Shown: positions 1 to 10,674 of the stretch, piece by piece
How the letters are laid out: every line of letters starts with the position of its first letter
How positions within the stretch are numbered: position 1 is the first letter of the stretch
NCBI GenBank assembly: GCA_021234155.1
Contig: JAJEKV010000062.1
Location: 6,166,432-6,230,431 of the forward strand
Direction of reading: 5' to 3'
DNA from: Isoetes taiwanensis
Taxonomy: Eukaryota; Streptophyta; Lycopodiopsida; Isoetales; Isoetaceae
Length of the DNA stretch: 64,000 bases
Program-made: the position numbers and the translations under genes
Notes under the pieces: generated by a model
What the model was told of the DNA's origin: nothing
Database searches by the model: none
What the model saw: only the letters and a program-made list of their open reading frames with translations

Positions 1-1739
1 TTTGGAGAAGTGAGTTGGTATCCTGACTGAAAGTGAGTTGGTAGAGGAAATGTTCATGGCCGGTATCGAAGATTCAAGACTTCCTAATCTCATAAAGGGA
101 AACCTTGTTTTATTTGCCCCACTTCGTCGTACGAAGGGGAACCGTACATTTCCAAAACGTCGCCGTGACTCGGATTCTTCCCATCAGGCCTATCAGGGAC
201 CCAATAAGGGATGCACAATGTAAGATTTATATATTAACGCATATTAACCATAAAGCTTTGGCCTTTAAATGCCATTCTTGTATATTTGGGAAGTGCATCG
301 ACTTATTGGACACATATTAAATTAGCATGCCGCTTATTTTGACATGATTGTGTTGTGGGGTTCGTGGAGTTTACATGATTGAACCATAAAGCTTTGACCT
401 TTAAATGTCATTCTTGTATACTTGGGATGGACAACATTTGGAATATACTCTCCATTTTTTATAGGGTAAAGCCTCTCTAGTGCAAATACTTTTTTTATTT
501 ACATCTTTAAACCTTCTATGTATATTACTACATCTAATGATCATTCTTTTTCTTCTTAGCCATTCACTTAGACCTGTATCTTCATTGGCATTCCTTTTTC
601 TTATGTGTATAATTCCTATTCGCTCATAATTTCGTTTGGCATCATATCACACCAATAATGGGAAGTTAACGTGCAATTCTTTAATGTCCATATTATTTTT
701 CAATGGAATTCAAGCCTTTGCAGGCATACTAGTACGCTCTGGTATAAGAAAAAAAAAAACCCTTAAGAAGGTTGCCGCTTTGATATAAGAAAAAAACCCT
801 TAAGAAGGTTGCCGCCGAAATTCAAATTACTACGATTAAAATTTCAATACAAACCCAACTACCGAGCCTTCTTCCCAACCCTGCAGTTCTGCTAGTTGGG
901 TTTTTTTTCTTCCTTATATTTTTCGTATGGAAGCCAAGGTTTCTATTTTTGGTGGTAGAAGGGCAGCATGGATATGGCAGATGGGTTAGGATATTTTGCA
1001 GCAGCGCAAGGTAGTAGGGCATGGCGACTTGGCCATGGCAGAGAGATATCATTTTGCAGGGCGCGATCCATGATGCACGATTTTGTAAGGATGCAGGGAT
1101 TTTTGCACAATGCAGGGATTGCAAGGCACGATTTTACAAGTAGATGTTTCTAGAAATTGCAGTGGTAGTCTGGCAAGCTGAGGAAGTCCTTGCAGTTCGA
1201 GTGAAATGATAGATTTGTCTGTTGCTTTCTTCATTGGCAATTATCCTCTTACACGCAAACTTTCTGTAGTCAAGCTTCCTATTACTTTTTTAATTCATGT
1301 TTGTTGCACTGTTGTAAATTTTAGAATTGTTCTTGTTCATTGGCTTCCGTTGTATTCAATCTTCTTCTGTATTCTTTGTTGAATGGAATAAGGCAATCAC
1401 TTTTATTGTAATTCCTGATGAAGAAACTATTATAAGTTGTGAAAATGTTCAGGGGCTTCAGCTTTATTGAAGCCTCTTCTATATGTTCAATGGAATAAGG
1501 CAGACTTCATGTTGAATGGAATAAGGCGGGAGCCATTGATTAGCAGACGGGAAGAGGCAAAGATGTTTAGGGCCATGATTCTCTTGATCAAGTCAGGGTG
1601 GATCCCAATATGGAAAATTAACTGTTTGAGAAAATCCTATCTAATGGAATCATATGTTCGTCTAGAATCCAACTTCAAGAGAAAACAACCTTGTTTGGAA
1701 AGCCTGTTCCAATGTAGCCCCTCATTGGCCACTATATAG
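1..1739. other. No gene recognised; AT-rich left edge
   Basis: No reading frame here resembles a known protein, and the short open frames lack supporting splice sites or codon structure. Minor structure is visible: a short direct repeat (743-815), a G-rich stretch around 960-1140 with repeated GCACGATTTT and GCAGGGAT words, three copies of the word AATGGAATAAGGC between about 1384 and 1530, and a small stem-loop near 1452-1480 (AGGGGCTTCA / TGAAGCCTCT). I read it as decayed intergenic sequence. Confidence 0.5.
743..815. repeat. Short tandem direct repeat (2 copies)
   Basis: The unit TATAAG-A(n)-CCCTTAAGAAGGTTGCCGC occurs at 743-778 and 784-815. The copies differ mainly in the length of the A-run (about 11 versus 7), so this is a local duplication with slippage. 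Confidence 0.8.
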
Positions 1740-2710
1740 GTATCCAATATATATCGTCCAAGGAGGAAGGCTGATTGACAAGAGTTAATATTCTCATGTA
1801 GATGATGCATAATTCTGAGAGCTAGAATTTTGGCTAGGATTTTGTAGGTGGTGTTGGTAAGGGAGATAGGCCTCCAGTCTCCCAGCTACCTAGGTTGTTT
1901 AACCTTAAGGATAAGGGCTATCGTGCTTGAATTGAAAGCAGGATGAATAAAGCTAGCTAACCATGCATCCTTAACAAAGTTCAGAAAGTCGTGCTTCATG
2001 AGGTACCAGAAAGTGAGAAAGAATTCAGGGGGAAAGCCATTTGGACCTGGGCTTTTTCCCTTTTTTCTTAAGAATGAGAAGAACTTCCAATCGTCTGGGT
2101 TATCCAAAAACCATCATCCATTATCTTTGAGGCAGGGATTCGTAATAAGAATATTTGGGTTTCTTCTTTAAGGGAGGGGTCCAGCTCTGGTTCTTGGAAT
2201 AGCTTAGAGTAAAGAACTCCCTTTTAATAACTATGGTTACATTACTTAATCTTGACATTAAGAGCCATCCCTCTCGTCTCTCTCACCACAATAGCCTTTA
2301 CATGATTTTCAAGGCCATTTCTTGTTTATGAAGCTCAGGATCAATGAGGGCAACTAATGATTTTCTGTTCTTTCCTTAAGCTGACTTCAGTACTCATCTT
2401 TCTCCTTAGCTAAATGATGATGTCTCTCTCTCCTTTCTCCATTGTTTAATCCAATTTTTGCAATTTTTGAGTTTACTGATATAGGCTTTCATGAACTGAT
2501 GTTATTCTACAATAGAAAGGGATAATATCTGGTAAACTCCTCATAGAATTTAACGTTATTAAAAGTGAAGTTTAGCCTAAAGGGGGTATTGGTACTTTTG
2601 ATGGCGGTGTTCACCTCTCTTATTTCAATCATTTGAGGGGAGTAGTCTCGCAGAATATTCAAATCATCACCTGTAACTATACTAAAATCAAATCTAATAT
2701 GTAGCAAAAT
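1740..2710 (-). pseudogene. Decayed LINE (non-LTR) reverse-transcriptase fragment
   Basis: Read on the minus strand from high to low coordinate, the translation shows blocks in the order expected for a plant L1-like LINE. First comes a pre-RT linker with the PFRLNFTFNN / YEEFTRYY pattern (2707-2510). Next is the RT entry block with KSPGPNGFPPEFF (about 2060-2015) and FNSSTIALILKV. Last is a block reading LGDWRPISLTNTTYKILAKILALRI (about 1890-1810). Stops and frame changes separate the blocks, and no intact endonuclease or catalytic YADD block is visible. It encodes nothing functional. The family assignment rests on the motif order, mainly the GPxGFP and WRPISL blocks. Confidence 0.8.
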
Positions 2711-3188
2711 AACAGGGGGTTTCTTTTGTATTTTTGTACGTTTTTTTCTATAGTTTTTATATGATTTGATGTTCGTATTTCACGGGATGTACTAATGTGT
2801 ACATCTAGAGTGCGCATACACCTAGCTTAATTTTCGTGCCATCTTTCCAATGGTCCACCTATGAATTTCCAAAGCTCAAGCATGCAGGCCTCGACCAAAT
2901 GCATTTTAGGGTTCTATGGTTTCGTGCCCCAATTTCTTTAGTAAACCAGGACCCGGGAAGGCCAGGGAGCTTTGCGACAGTGGTCGCTTTATGTAGCCGG
3001 ATGCTAGTTGTGTTTGCAGACCGTGTTTTGTTCAGGGTTTTTGTGCAAGGAGGTAAGAGATTTGCTTTACTTCCAATCCGGCAGTTCCAATCCGGCAGTT
3101 GGTGATGTATTAGCGTTATGTGGATCATACCTCCGTAGCAAAGGTTCTATTGCATCAGAACTGGGACTAGGAATGACGAGGCTGCGGT

Positions 3189-3749
3189 ATGCAAAACCAG
3201 AACCGAAGTATCTTGTCCTTGAAGTATATGCTTCTGTATTTTGATGCAATTCCCAGGTGGCTGCTTGCTGACCCATGCACTTTTAATGAAGCAGGGAATG
3301 GATGTGAGTTCTTATGGAACAGGGGCTCATGTAAAACTTCCTCGTCCTTCAATTCGAGAGCCAAATGTGAACTCTTTTGGCACTCCATATCAGTTGGCTC
3401 TGATTTACTGCAGCAGTTGCAGAAGCTTTCTTTTGAGATTTTGGATGCATTGGTTGTTCGGGGCATTCTCTCAGATAGTTTGGAGATCCACATATGTAAC
3501 CAAATATTAAAGGGAGGTGAAATGGCGTATGGACTTTTGGAAAGCACTTTGGTACTCGTAGCAAAGATTTTAATAGATCGTTCCAACCATCAGATATCAA
3601 ATGATCCGTTAGTATTTGATCTCTGGAGAGGTTTCCTCAGTTCTCTAGCCAATAGATCTGCTAAAGTTGCTAAGTTGAATGAGACAAGTTCGCACATAAT
3701 CTTACCATCATGGTTTCAAACGGAAGTGCTGTTTATGGCTTTCCATTAG
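3189..3749 (+). CDS. Unidentified open frame, possible gene fragment
   Basis: This is an uninterrupted frame of 186 codons with an ATG and no family I recognise. The middle (about residues 65-150) is leucine-rich and looks like helical-repeat protein (blocks such as LQQLQKLSFEILDALVV and GEMAYGLLESTLVLVAKILI). That could fit an exon of a larger gene or a captured fragment. Its first 25 codons come from the 55-bp repeat that recurs at 3872-3926 outside this frame, so the start is doubtful. There are no obvious flanking splice sites and no partner exon. It could be a chance open frame. Confidence 0.2.
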   Translation: MQNQNRSILSLKYMLLYFDAIPRWLLADPCTFNEAGNGCEFLWNRGSCKTSSSFNSRAKCELFWHSISVGSDLLQQLQKLSFEILDALVVRGILSDSLEIHICNQILKGGEMAYGLLESTLVLVAKILIDRSNHQISNDPLVFDLWRGFLSSLANRSAKVAKLNETSSHIILPSWFQTEVLFMAFH

Positions 3750-3926
3750 CTGGACACCTCTTGTAGATTAAGTTTGGTGGAAAGGGTGGTGTCCCTGTTA
3801 GCATCTTCTAATGCACATAAGCAAATCTCTGGCACACAAATAACTGTCTGGGCGTTGCATACTTCTCGGCTTATCTTGTCCTTGAAATATATGCTTCTGT
3901 ATTTTGATGCAATTCCCAGGTGGCTG
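3209..3926. repeat. 55-bp dispersed direct repeat, copies at 3209-3263 and 3872-3926
   Basis: The two copies run from TATCTTGTCCTTGAA through GCAATTCCCAGGTGGCTG with one visible difference (GAAGTATATG versus GAAATATATG). They are 663 bp apart in the same orientation. Sequence beyond the ends does not match. This suggests duplication of a small exon-like segment or a template switch. Confidence 0.85.
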
Positions 3927-4208
3927 ATTTGGCAAAAGCACTAGGACTTGTAAAGATGTCCCATAAGATGCCTGTCGAGAGTTTATTTCTTTCAACATGA
4001 TGTTGTCTCATGTCGTTGGACAACATGATGTTGATGAGCACGTCTTTCAACAACTGTTGGATGTGAATTGCTCTATAAATACGTCTGCAAATGGTGGTTT
4101 TCTGGGGACTGTTCACAGTTATCAGAAGTTGAGATTCGTTTCAAGGGATGTACTTGATGTATGGAGCAACAGGGCAATAAAGTCATTTGCGGAACTTATT
4201 TGTGAGAG

Positions 4209-5295
4209 GTATATTAGAGAGTGTCCCTGTTTTTATGCTACAAATTCCCATTTGATCCCATCAAAACCCCTTATGCTAGATTGTGTACACGTTTTCATTT
4301 GCATTGTTTTTATAATTTTTATATTCTATAGGCCCTAAGCTTTTTGTTCTTCACAGATCTCACAAACATATAACAATATATATCAATAAACAATGATTAT
4401 ATGACTTTCTTCACTCAAGGGAGTTTGGATTGTGTATATGTTGTATTGTTATAAATTGCTTGTTTGTTTATTTGGTTTTGTTTTCTTTGTTAGGGCCCGA
4501 AGGGCCAAAAAAAATTTTAATATAACTACCAACACATAACTATCATTAACATTAATTAATACAAACCATTGCATTCCTCGCTTAAAAATAAAATTCCCCC
4601 TTAAACCCCCTTTGGTTTGGGTGCATATTCACACGGGGGGTTACGTAGGGCAGCGAGAGCCCCAAAAATATATGTACAATACATGTACAAAATTAACACC
4701 ATTAAGTACATTCTCTCAAATCTTATAGTATTTTGCAAACTTTAATATACAGTATACAAAAACTTGTACATGCATACCCCATAAACGAGGATCGCTATGT
4801 ACGGTCCAGATCTTGGAATAAGGGATGAATATGCCCATCCGACAGCTCTCGTTGCCCGGAGTAACCCCCCGTGTGAATATGCACCCAAACCAAAGGGGGT
4901 TTAAGGGGGAATTTTATTTTTAAGCGAGGAATGCAATGGTTTGTATTAATTAATGTTAATGATAGTTATGTGTTGGTAGTTATATTAAAAAAATTTTGGC
5001 CCTTCGGGCCCTAACAAAGAAAACAAAACCAAATAAACAAACAAGCAATTTATAACAATACAACATATACACAATCCAAACTCCCTTGAGTGAAGAAAGT
5101 CATATAATCATTGTTTATTGATATATATTGTTATATGTTTGTGAGATCTGTGAAGAACAAAAAGCTTAGGGCCTATAGAATATAAAAATTATAAAAACAA
5201 TGCAAATGAAAACGTGTACACAATCTAGCATAAGGGGTTTTGATGGGATCAAATGGGAATTTGTAGCATAAAAACAGGGACACTCTCTAATATAC
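4209..5295. repeat. Large inverted repeat (two arms of about 430-450 bp around a ~180-bp centre)
   Basis: The left arm (4209 to about 4662) is repeated in reverse complement at about 4842-5295. Both arms carry the same landmarks in mirror order: GTATATTAGAGAGTGTCCCTG at the outer end, a GGGCCCGAAGGGCC palindrome in the middle, and TTTGGTTTGGGTGCATATTC near the centre. The outermost 430 bp are nearly identical apart from a rearranged A/T run near 4508-4525, and similarity fades over the innermost 20 bp. A short further match (TTGTGAGAGG / CCTCTCACAA) lies just outside, offset by about 19 bp on the right. No protein is encoded. This is either a foldback-type element or an inverted duplication. 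Transcribed, it would give a long hairpin RNA. Confidence 0.9.
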
Positions 5296-5389
5296 TCCAA
5301 CACAACAAGAACATGTACCTCTCACAATAATAAATGCAGGATGAGACTTAGCTCCCACCATTTAGATAGGTCATTGGTATAATATTTCT

Positions 5390-5575
5390 CACGAGATGAG
5401 GCATTGTAAAGTATGCAGAACAATTGTTGTAGAGGACAAAGGTCACATAATCCTACATTGCCCCTTATATCAGGAAATTCGAGGCAAGTTTGAAATTACT
5501 TCTGACAACTTATTACATTTTTTTAACCTTCCAAATGACAGAATTGAAAAAGTTTGTTGAAGTATTGCAGTATAG
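5390..5575 (+). pseudogene. Possible LINE C-terminal zinc-ribbon fragment
   Basis: The plus-strand frame reads CKVCRTIVVEDKGHIILHCP followed by LYQEIRGKFEI. This is the C-x2-C ... ED-x2-H-x3-H-C pattern of the zf-RVT region that follows reverse transcriptase in many LINEs. A stop follows shortly after (near 5555) and no upstream RT is attached. It is a short decayed piece; the motif is clear but the context is thin. Confidence 0.5.
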
Positions 5576-5744
5576 AGAAATACATCTTAAGAAAGAGATC
5601 AATGTAAATGTAGAGAAGATTGAAGACCCTGATGCATTCCTATCTAAGGATGCATTAGATGATATTTTCTACAACTTTAAATGTTCTAGTTGAACGTCTT
5701 TTAGACCTGGTGGTCTCACAGATGTAATAAATATATTTTTCATT

Positions 5745-6075
5745 AAATTTCATTTCTCATAACTCCAAGACTATGGTTGAAAGAGGGGATATGACTAAGA
5801 TTATTGGAGTGAATGAGCTGATCACATTCACTCCTCCCAGATCTAGCCATGTTAATTTTGCTTCCCAACTTTAGGTTCCATTGCGGGGTATTATTGAAGT
5901 CTCCTGCTAAAATCTAGTATTGGATGTCCACTTATATTCCAGTAACTAATCTCCTTCTAGACTGGGGCATTTCACTGTCAGTAGAGGCATACATATTAAC
6001 AACTCCTATGGATTTATCCTGAAGGGTAAATGAGGCCGTGCTTACACTTATCCTGAGGCCATGCTCATAATGAGA
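5745..6075 (-). pseudogene. LINE apurinic-type endonuclease fragment
   Basis: On the minus strand the translation reads IGVVNMYASTDSEMPQSRRR and, after one stop, ILAGDFNNTPQW. These are the VVNVYAP and GDFN blocks of the LINE AP-endonuclease domain in the right order and spacing. Several stops show it is dead. It is on the same strand as the RT fragment at 1740-2710, so both may derive from one element broken by later insertions, including the inverted repeat. That link is inference. Confidence 0.6.
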
Positions 6076-7439
6076 CAATCATTAATATCTACAATGATTC
6101 ATTTCTTTACTTGTCTAGTTATCTATGTTTTGAAATTTGCTTAGTGATGATGGAAAAAGAAGCAATGTCGCTGATACTAGATCTTTGACAATCACTAGGG
6201 ATAAGCATGCTACATTGTCCATTTTTAGAGCATGCCAAAGTATCTATACTAGGTATTTTGAGAATGGGTACTTTTTCGCGTCCCTTTTAACAAAACTAAT
6301 TCAAAGATTCAAAATAAAAATCAATGGCATGTTAATATTGGAGGTTAAGATAAAGTCAAAACTATAGGAAGAATGAATGCATCCAGTTTAAAACTTATTA
6401 TTAATTGAGACATTACGCAAGTACCCAGTATCCAGTGCTGGGTCCTTTTTTAGGCAGTTTTATTGTTCCTAAATAATATTTCTTGTGGTACACAGTAGCG
6501 TGCTTTCCCTCCATTGCCCAATTTTTAAAGTATTAGAGAAAATATGTGGTCTTCAAAAAATTCCCTAAGAAATTATAAATTGTTATTATTGTATTTTTTG
6601 CTAAAATATAATGTGAGGCTATGGGTCAATTTTTGGCATTAAACGTGGCAAATCTATGATATCTTTTCCAACCGTCTTTCAAGTCTTTTATTCCTTTGTA
6701 TGCTCCCATGTTGCCACGTGGACGCCAAGTTTGTGTGGGTTAGCTAGGGAGATCTTCACTTCTTGAGAACTTAAGCTCAGTAGCCGTATGAATTAGTTTC
6801 GGATCTGCTAACTAACTCTAAACCAAAATTCGTTTGGAAACAAGGAGTTTATGGCCGACGATCCCAAACAACTCCCAGTGCTATTGCCCTTGGATTCAAA
6901 ATTCAGTCATGCATGTGCAACTGATCCATCAGGTAACTCCTTCCTCCATCCGATCTGTTTTGCTGTTTTCACATTTGAAATTCAAATTCAAAAATTCAAA
7001 CTTAGTGCCATGTTCAAAAACTAGCAGGAGTTATGGCCTGGGAAGCCTTCCTTTCACTCTTACTTCTATCGTTATGGTCCAGGTCACAATTAATCCCCCG
7101 TCGTATAGGTTAATTATAGAACATCATGAAGATGTGAATATACTGTGCAATTCTGGAGCAAAGCATGCAAATATTTGGGCAAGAGGAGACATTTACCCAA
7201 CCCTCTAACTGGACATTGTCCATATTTTAATTCGGTTGTCAGCTTGGTGAAGTATGCTTGTGAAGGTAAATCAAGTTTGCTTAGATATTGTATAGACATG
7301 ATACAATACAGTGGCCAATTGGTGACTGAAATTCACAGAATATTAAGGTGCATGCATGCACGAAATGAAGAATTTTGTAATTTAGGAAGAACAAGCATCT
7401 TAATAGAAAGTGCAATGAACGAGAATGAGAAGACAATTA
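6076..7439. other. No gene recognised
   Basis: This AT-rich stretch has scattered short open frames (for example 6137-6367 and 6834-7208) that match no family I know and lack convincing splice sites. I see no repeats beyond simple AT-rich words. Confidence 0.4.
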
Positions 7440-7660
7440 CAAAATTTTATGGAATGATATATTGCAGCTTGAAGGTGACAAGATGCTATAGGAATGATAT
7501 ATTGCAGTTTGTGTGCTCAAATTGACATTGCGAGAATGTGCGGCAGAGAGTAATCGTGCAAATGATTTGAAAAGAAAACTTGTATGTCTTGAAAAGAGAT
7601 TGGCTTGGATGAAGATCTCTCTTGAATGGCGAGAAAGGAACAAAGACAAAAACTAATTGA
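7440..7660 (+). pseudogene. Short coding-like fragment, possible coiled coil
   Basis: One frame reads LRECAAESNRANDLKRKLVC then LEKRLAWMKISLEWRERNKD. It is charged and leucine-spaced in the manner of a coiled-coil exon. Just upstream, the 17-bp word GGAATGATATATTGCAG occurs twice (about 7450 and 7490), which breaks the frame. No start, stop context or family can be assigned. It ends close to where the retrotransposon fragment begins. Confidence 0.25.
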
Positions 7661-7703
7661 GAACTTGAATATGAGGTATGGTGCTCGCCAAGAGAAAAAT
7701 TTA

Positions 7704-8648
7704 TGCAATCTTTATAGTTGTATTACCTAGAACTACTAGGCAACATACTCAAATTTTGGTAGTAGTGGATCGGTTAACCAAGTATGCTAAGTTCATAGCA
7801 TTAAAAGGGGAGGCTGCGGGACATGACATAGCAGTTGCCTATATGCAACACATATTTCCAACTTTTGGACTTCCCTTATCCATTTTAAGTGATCGGGGCA
7901 CTAAGTTCACGGGTCACTTCTAGAGATATCTCACTTTGTCCACGAGAAGCAATCTAGTTGGGAAGATTATCTACCCTATCTAGAGTTTGCCTACAATAAT
8001 AGCCATCATACAGGAATCCAGATGACTCCCTTTGTGGCTATGATGGGTCAAAATCCAAGGGCTTATTCAGGTATACATAAGTACCCCCCAACCGAAGTTG
8101 CAGTACATATGCTCCATGATATGGATGCAATCTTGTGGCAATGCAAGCAAGCTTTGCGAAAAGCTCAAGATAGGGCACGAACGTCCGCTAATCAGCATAG
8201 ACGTGATATCTCTTATAAGGAAGGTGATTATGTTTTCCTAAGAGTTGTTTATCCTTCTGCGTTAAGAATGAACACCTTGTGGCCTTTGACTAAAGGTCGG
8301 GCGCCCAAACTTACTCCATGGTATATTGGACCTTTTAGGATTACTAAAAGGATCGGGGAAACAGCGTACGAGTTGAACTTATCGCAAGAAGTAGGGATCC
8401 ATCCTGTATTTACCGCTAATGTGGTTAGTCCGCAAAGTATACCGATCGTCTTAAACTCCTCTGTAATGCCAGAACGTCTTTTGGATAAAAGGGTTCAGCG
8501 GCTGCGCAATAGAGAAGTGGTAGAACATCTGGTTCACTGGCAGGACCAGTCTCCTGAGGATGCCACCTGGGAGAGAAGGAATTTGTGCAGCAGTTCCCTC
8601 ATCTAAAAGATCAACCTTGAGGACAAGGTCCAAAAGGAGGGGAAGGAA
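7704..8648 (+). pseudogene. Truncated chromovirus integrase 3' end (copy 0)
   Basis: The similarity to copies A and B starts abruptly at about 7704, inside the integrase core (VVDRLTKYAKFIALKG, then LSDRGTKFTGHF). About 110 bp are missing after 7926 relative to copy A, which removes the segment leading to the catalytic Glu. Sequence resumes at TTTGTCCACGAGAAGCAATC and runs through the integrase C terminus and chromodomain-like end, with a further ~36-bp deletion near 8410. It ends in a polypurine tract (8632-8648) directly before LTR1. It is non-functional and marks the broken left end of the array. Confidence 0.88.
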
Positions 8649-9582
8649 TGTTACAGGTGCTCCCAAGGGTATAGCCGGAATCGGACCCTTGATGGACGTC
8701 CATGAGCATGGGGGTACTGTTAGTTGCAATTGCCGGGCAGTTGTGATTAATGGACCATGTTGACTGTAATCAGTCTATGGTGACGGAATGCGGAATAAGA
8801 GACAATGGTTGCTAGGGACGGGTAATGGGTCGCTAGGGGCACTAATATTATCAAATAATATTAGTGCGGAGGAAGAGGTTGCGAGATCAGTAGTTGCAGA
8901 ACATTTATATCAATGTACAGTTAATGTTATTACGTTAATATTAGTAGTACTAGTGTTAGCACTAGGGGTTGAAACATTAATATAAACAAATGGAAGATAG
9001 TTATGTTAAAATATAATGATTATATGGACACGTGGCACTAAATAGTTTGATGGGCAAAAAACCTGTTATTAAACAGCTCGGACGAATCTGTATCAGACCC
9101 GGAATGCCAGATCTAAGAGTCGTGGCTAAGAGCTGCAATTCGAATCAAATCTAAGGCCTGACAGGTCGGATTTTGACTAAGGATGACTGCAGTGAACTCC
9201 AGAGGTTATTTTATAAATCCTGGAGAACGAATTCATCTGGGGGCAGTCGGAATTGGGTTTGGAGAAGGAAGTCGATTCCGCAGCTAGAGACATCTGATTG
9301 GATTGAGACTTGGTAGTATCTTTCGATTTGGCAGCACGAACTTGTTGTGGTGATCGTAGAGACGGTCGGGTCTTCTGGTGGTTGGATTGAGCTACTGTGT
9401 AGGTGGATGGTTATTCACTCAGGGGAAAATTAGCTGAGAAAGACCAACCATCTGTGGTGTGTAGAAACACCGGCTGGGAGCAGCATCATATTGATCAACG
9501 AGGGGGATCTAGGATCCGTGGAAGTTGATCGGCGGGCTCCAAGCGGGCGAGGTTTATTCAGGAAAAAAATTTCGCTGTAACA
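8649..9582 (+). repeat. LTR1 of the chromovirus array (934 bp)
   Basis: It starts TGTTACAGGTGC and ends CGCTGTAACA, so the ends are the short inverted TGTTACA/TGTAACA with canonical TG...CA. It is preceded by a polypurine tract and followed by a primer-binding site. Inside U3 there is a perfect hairpin (8839-8867, 13-bp arms). A TATA-like TTATAAA lies at 9211-9217. It is very similar to LTR2 and LTR3 throughout. Confidence 0.93.
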
Positions 9583-9583
9583 G

Positions 9584-9597
9584 TGGTATCAGAGCAG
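9584..9597 (+). other. Primer-binding site after LTR1
   Basis: TGGTATCAGAGCAG lies one base after the LTR1 end. It is complementary to the 3' end of plant initiator tRNA-Met, the usual primer of this retrotransposon class. An equivalent site follows LTR2 (13926-13939), but not LTR3. Confidence 0.9.
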
Positions 9598-9598
9598 T

Positions 9599-10674
9599 AT
9601 GACTGAACCTGTACCGGATATGCCAGCAAGACCTGTTGATGGATTGCCAGAAGTGCATCCGCCTGAAGAGGGCATAATACCTGCACTCGAGGACATTCAT
9701 CTGGATGATAAACTGCCCGAGTTCGAGTTAGATGGGGGAGCACCCTCAAATGCTACTCCTGCAGCAGCTATCCCTGTAGGTGCTGACCATGTAACTGCTG
9801 CAAGTGCAGCTAATGCTGGTAATGAAAATGCCAGGAATGCTCCGAGAGTAAGTATTGAGCGGGGTCCGGTAAGCGAAAATTTACCTGACGATAATGAGGG
9901 TCACATCAACCGATTGTCTAGGGAACTAAACGAGATAAAAACTGAACAAGCCAGGTTCAGGAATACCCTAGGGTTGATGCAAGAAAACTTGCAGAAGTGG
10001 GCTGCTGAAGGCAAAACCCGGGAACTTCGTTTAAGTAATGTAGTAGAAAAATTTATACTAGTGGTTGGGGCAGTTCCCACTGCTCCAGGGGCCAACCGTG
10101 ATGTTCCTCACGAGGTTGCACGTCCGGGACCTAGTGCACCATCAAGAATAAACACGGGGCTGCCCGATGAACCGATAGCTCAGGGTGTCGTGGAAGGTGT
10201 TGCTCAGCCGGAAGAATCCCTGGGGGAGCTGTCTGGGGAAGAGATTAAGTCTCTGGAGCGTGTAAAGATGCCGGATTTCTATGGCAAGGATGTTACGCCT
10301 GAGCAGGCTATGCATTGGTTCAATCAAATGAAACTGTATTTTGCAGCCACAAAGACAGGCGAGAATGCCCGACTGATGTATGCCAACCTGAAGTTGAAGG
10401 GACCGGCAGCTGCATGGTGGGACATCCACACGCATAATGGTCAGAAGCTGCGTACTTGGAAAGATTTTTGTCGCTTGTTCCGACAGGAGATGCACCTCAC
10501 CATGACCGGCGTCATGTGCTCATACAACTGAAGGAGCTCGCTCATACAGGATCTCTATGGGAAACAGAGCTTAGGGCTCACAGTTACCTGAGATTACTGC
10601 CGAGATGCGCGTAGATCATTTTATAAATGGTCTACGGGATGCTAGCATTCGCACACATTTGTTGCATTTTCGGT
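9599..10674 (+). pseudogene. gag, internal region A (broken)
   Basis: The ATG at 9599 overlaps the end of the primer-binding region and starts a frame open to 10531. The N terminus is acidic and proline-rich. A helical segment (about residues 105-150) is followed by a retrotransposon-gag block: VKMPDFYGKDVTPEQAMHWF, then the LKLKGPAAAWWD core near residue 270 and TWKDFCRLFRQE. The frame is lost after the RQE block, where a few bases have been dropped, and the C-terminal half, including the zinc knuckle, is deleted. The deletion joins gag at about 10662 to late reverse transcriptase. The product would assemble capsid in a living element; here it cannot. Confidence 0.88.

Larger units (their letters stand above)
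2711..4208. other. Unassigned stretch with an internal duplication
   Basis: No recognisable gene. The stretch contains a 14-bp tandem (TTCCAATCCGGCAG twice, near 3068-3100), a 55-bp direct repeat, and one longer open frame described separately. It ends at the left arm of the large inverted repeat. An open frame around 3997-4338 runs into that arm and is not supported as a gene. Confidence 0.4.

Noticed and set aside
743-815. CRISPR-like or clustered repeat array
   Set aside because: There are only two adjacent copies, no regular spacers and no related genes. No CRISPR array exists anywhere in the window.
4663-4841. Organellar DNA insert at the centre of the inverted repeat
   Set aside because: The stretch looks less AT-rich and GC-balanced in places, but I could not match it to any plastid or mitochondrial gene from memory, so no claim is made.
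9584-9597. tRNA-like sequence TGGTATCAGAGC
   Set aside because: It matches only the 3' end of initiator tRNA-Met in complement and sits at an LTR edge. It is a retrotransposon primer-binding site, not a tRNA gene.
9558-9749. Minus-strand open frames across the gag regions (also 10142-10495, 13752-14042, 14484-14840, 18635-18946)
   Set aside because: They repeat in each gag copy only because the plus-strand gag is conserved there. They have no motif and are antisense shadows.
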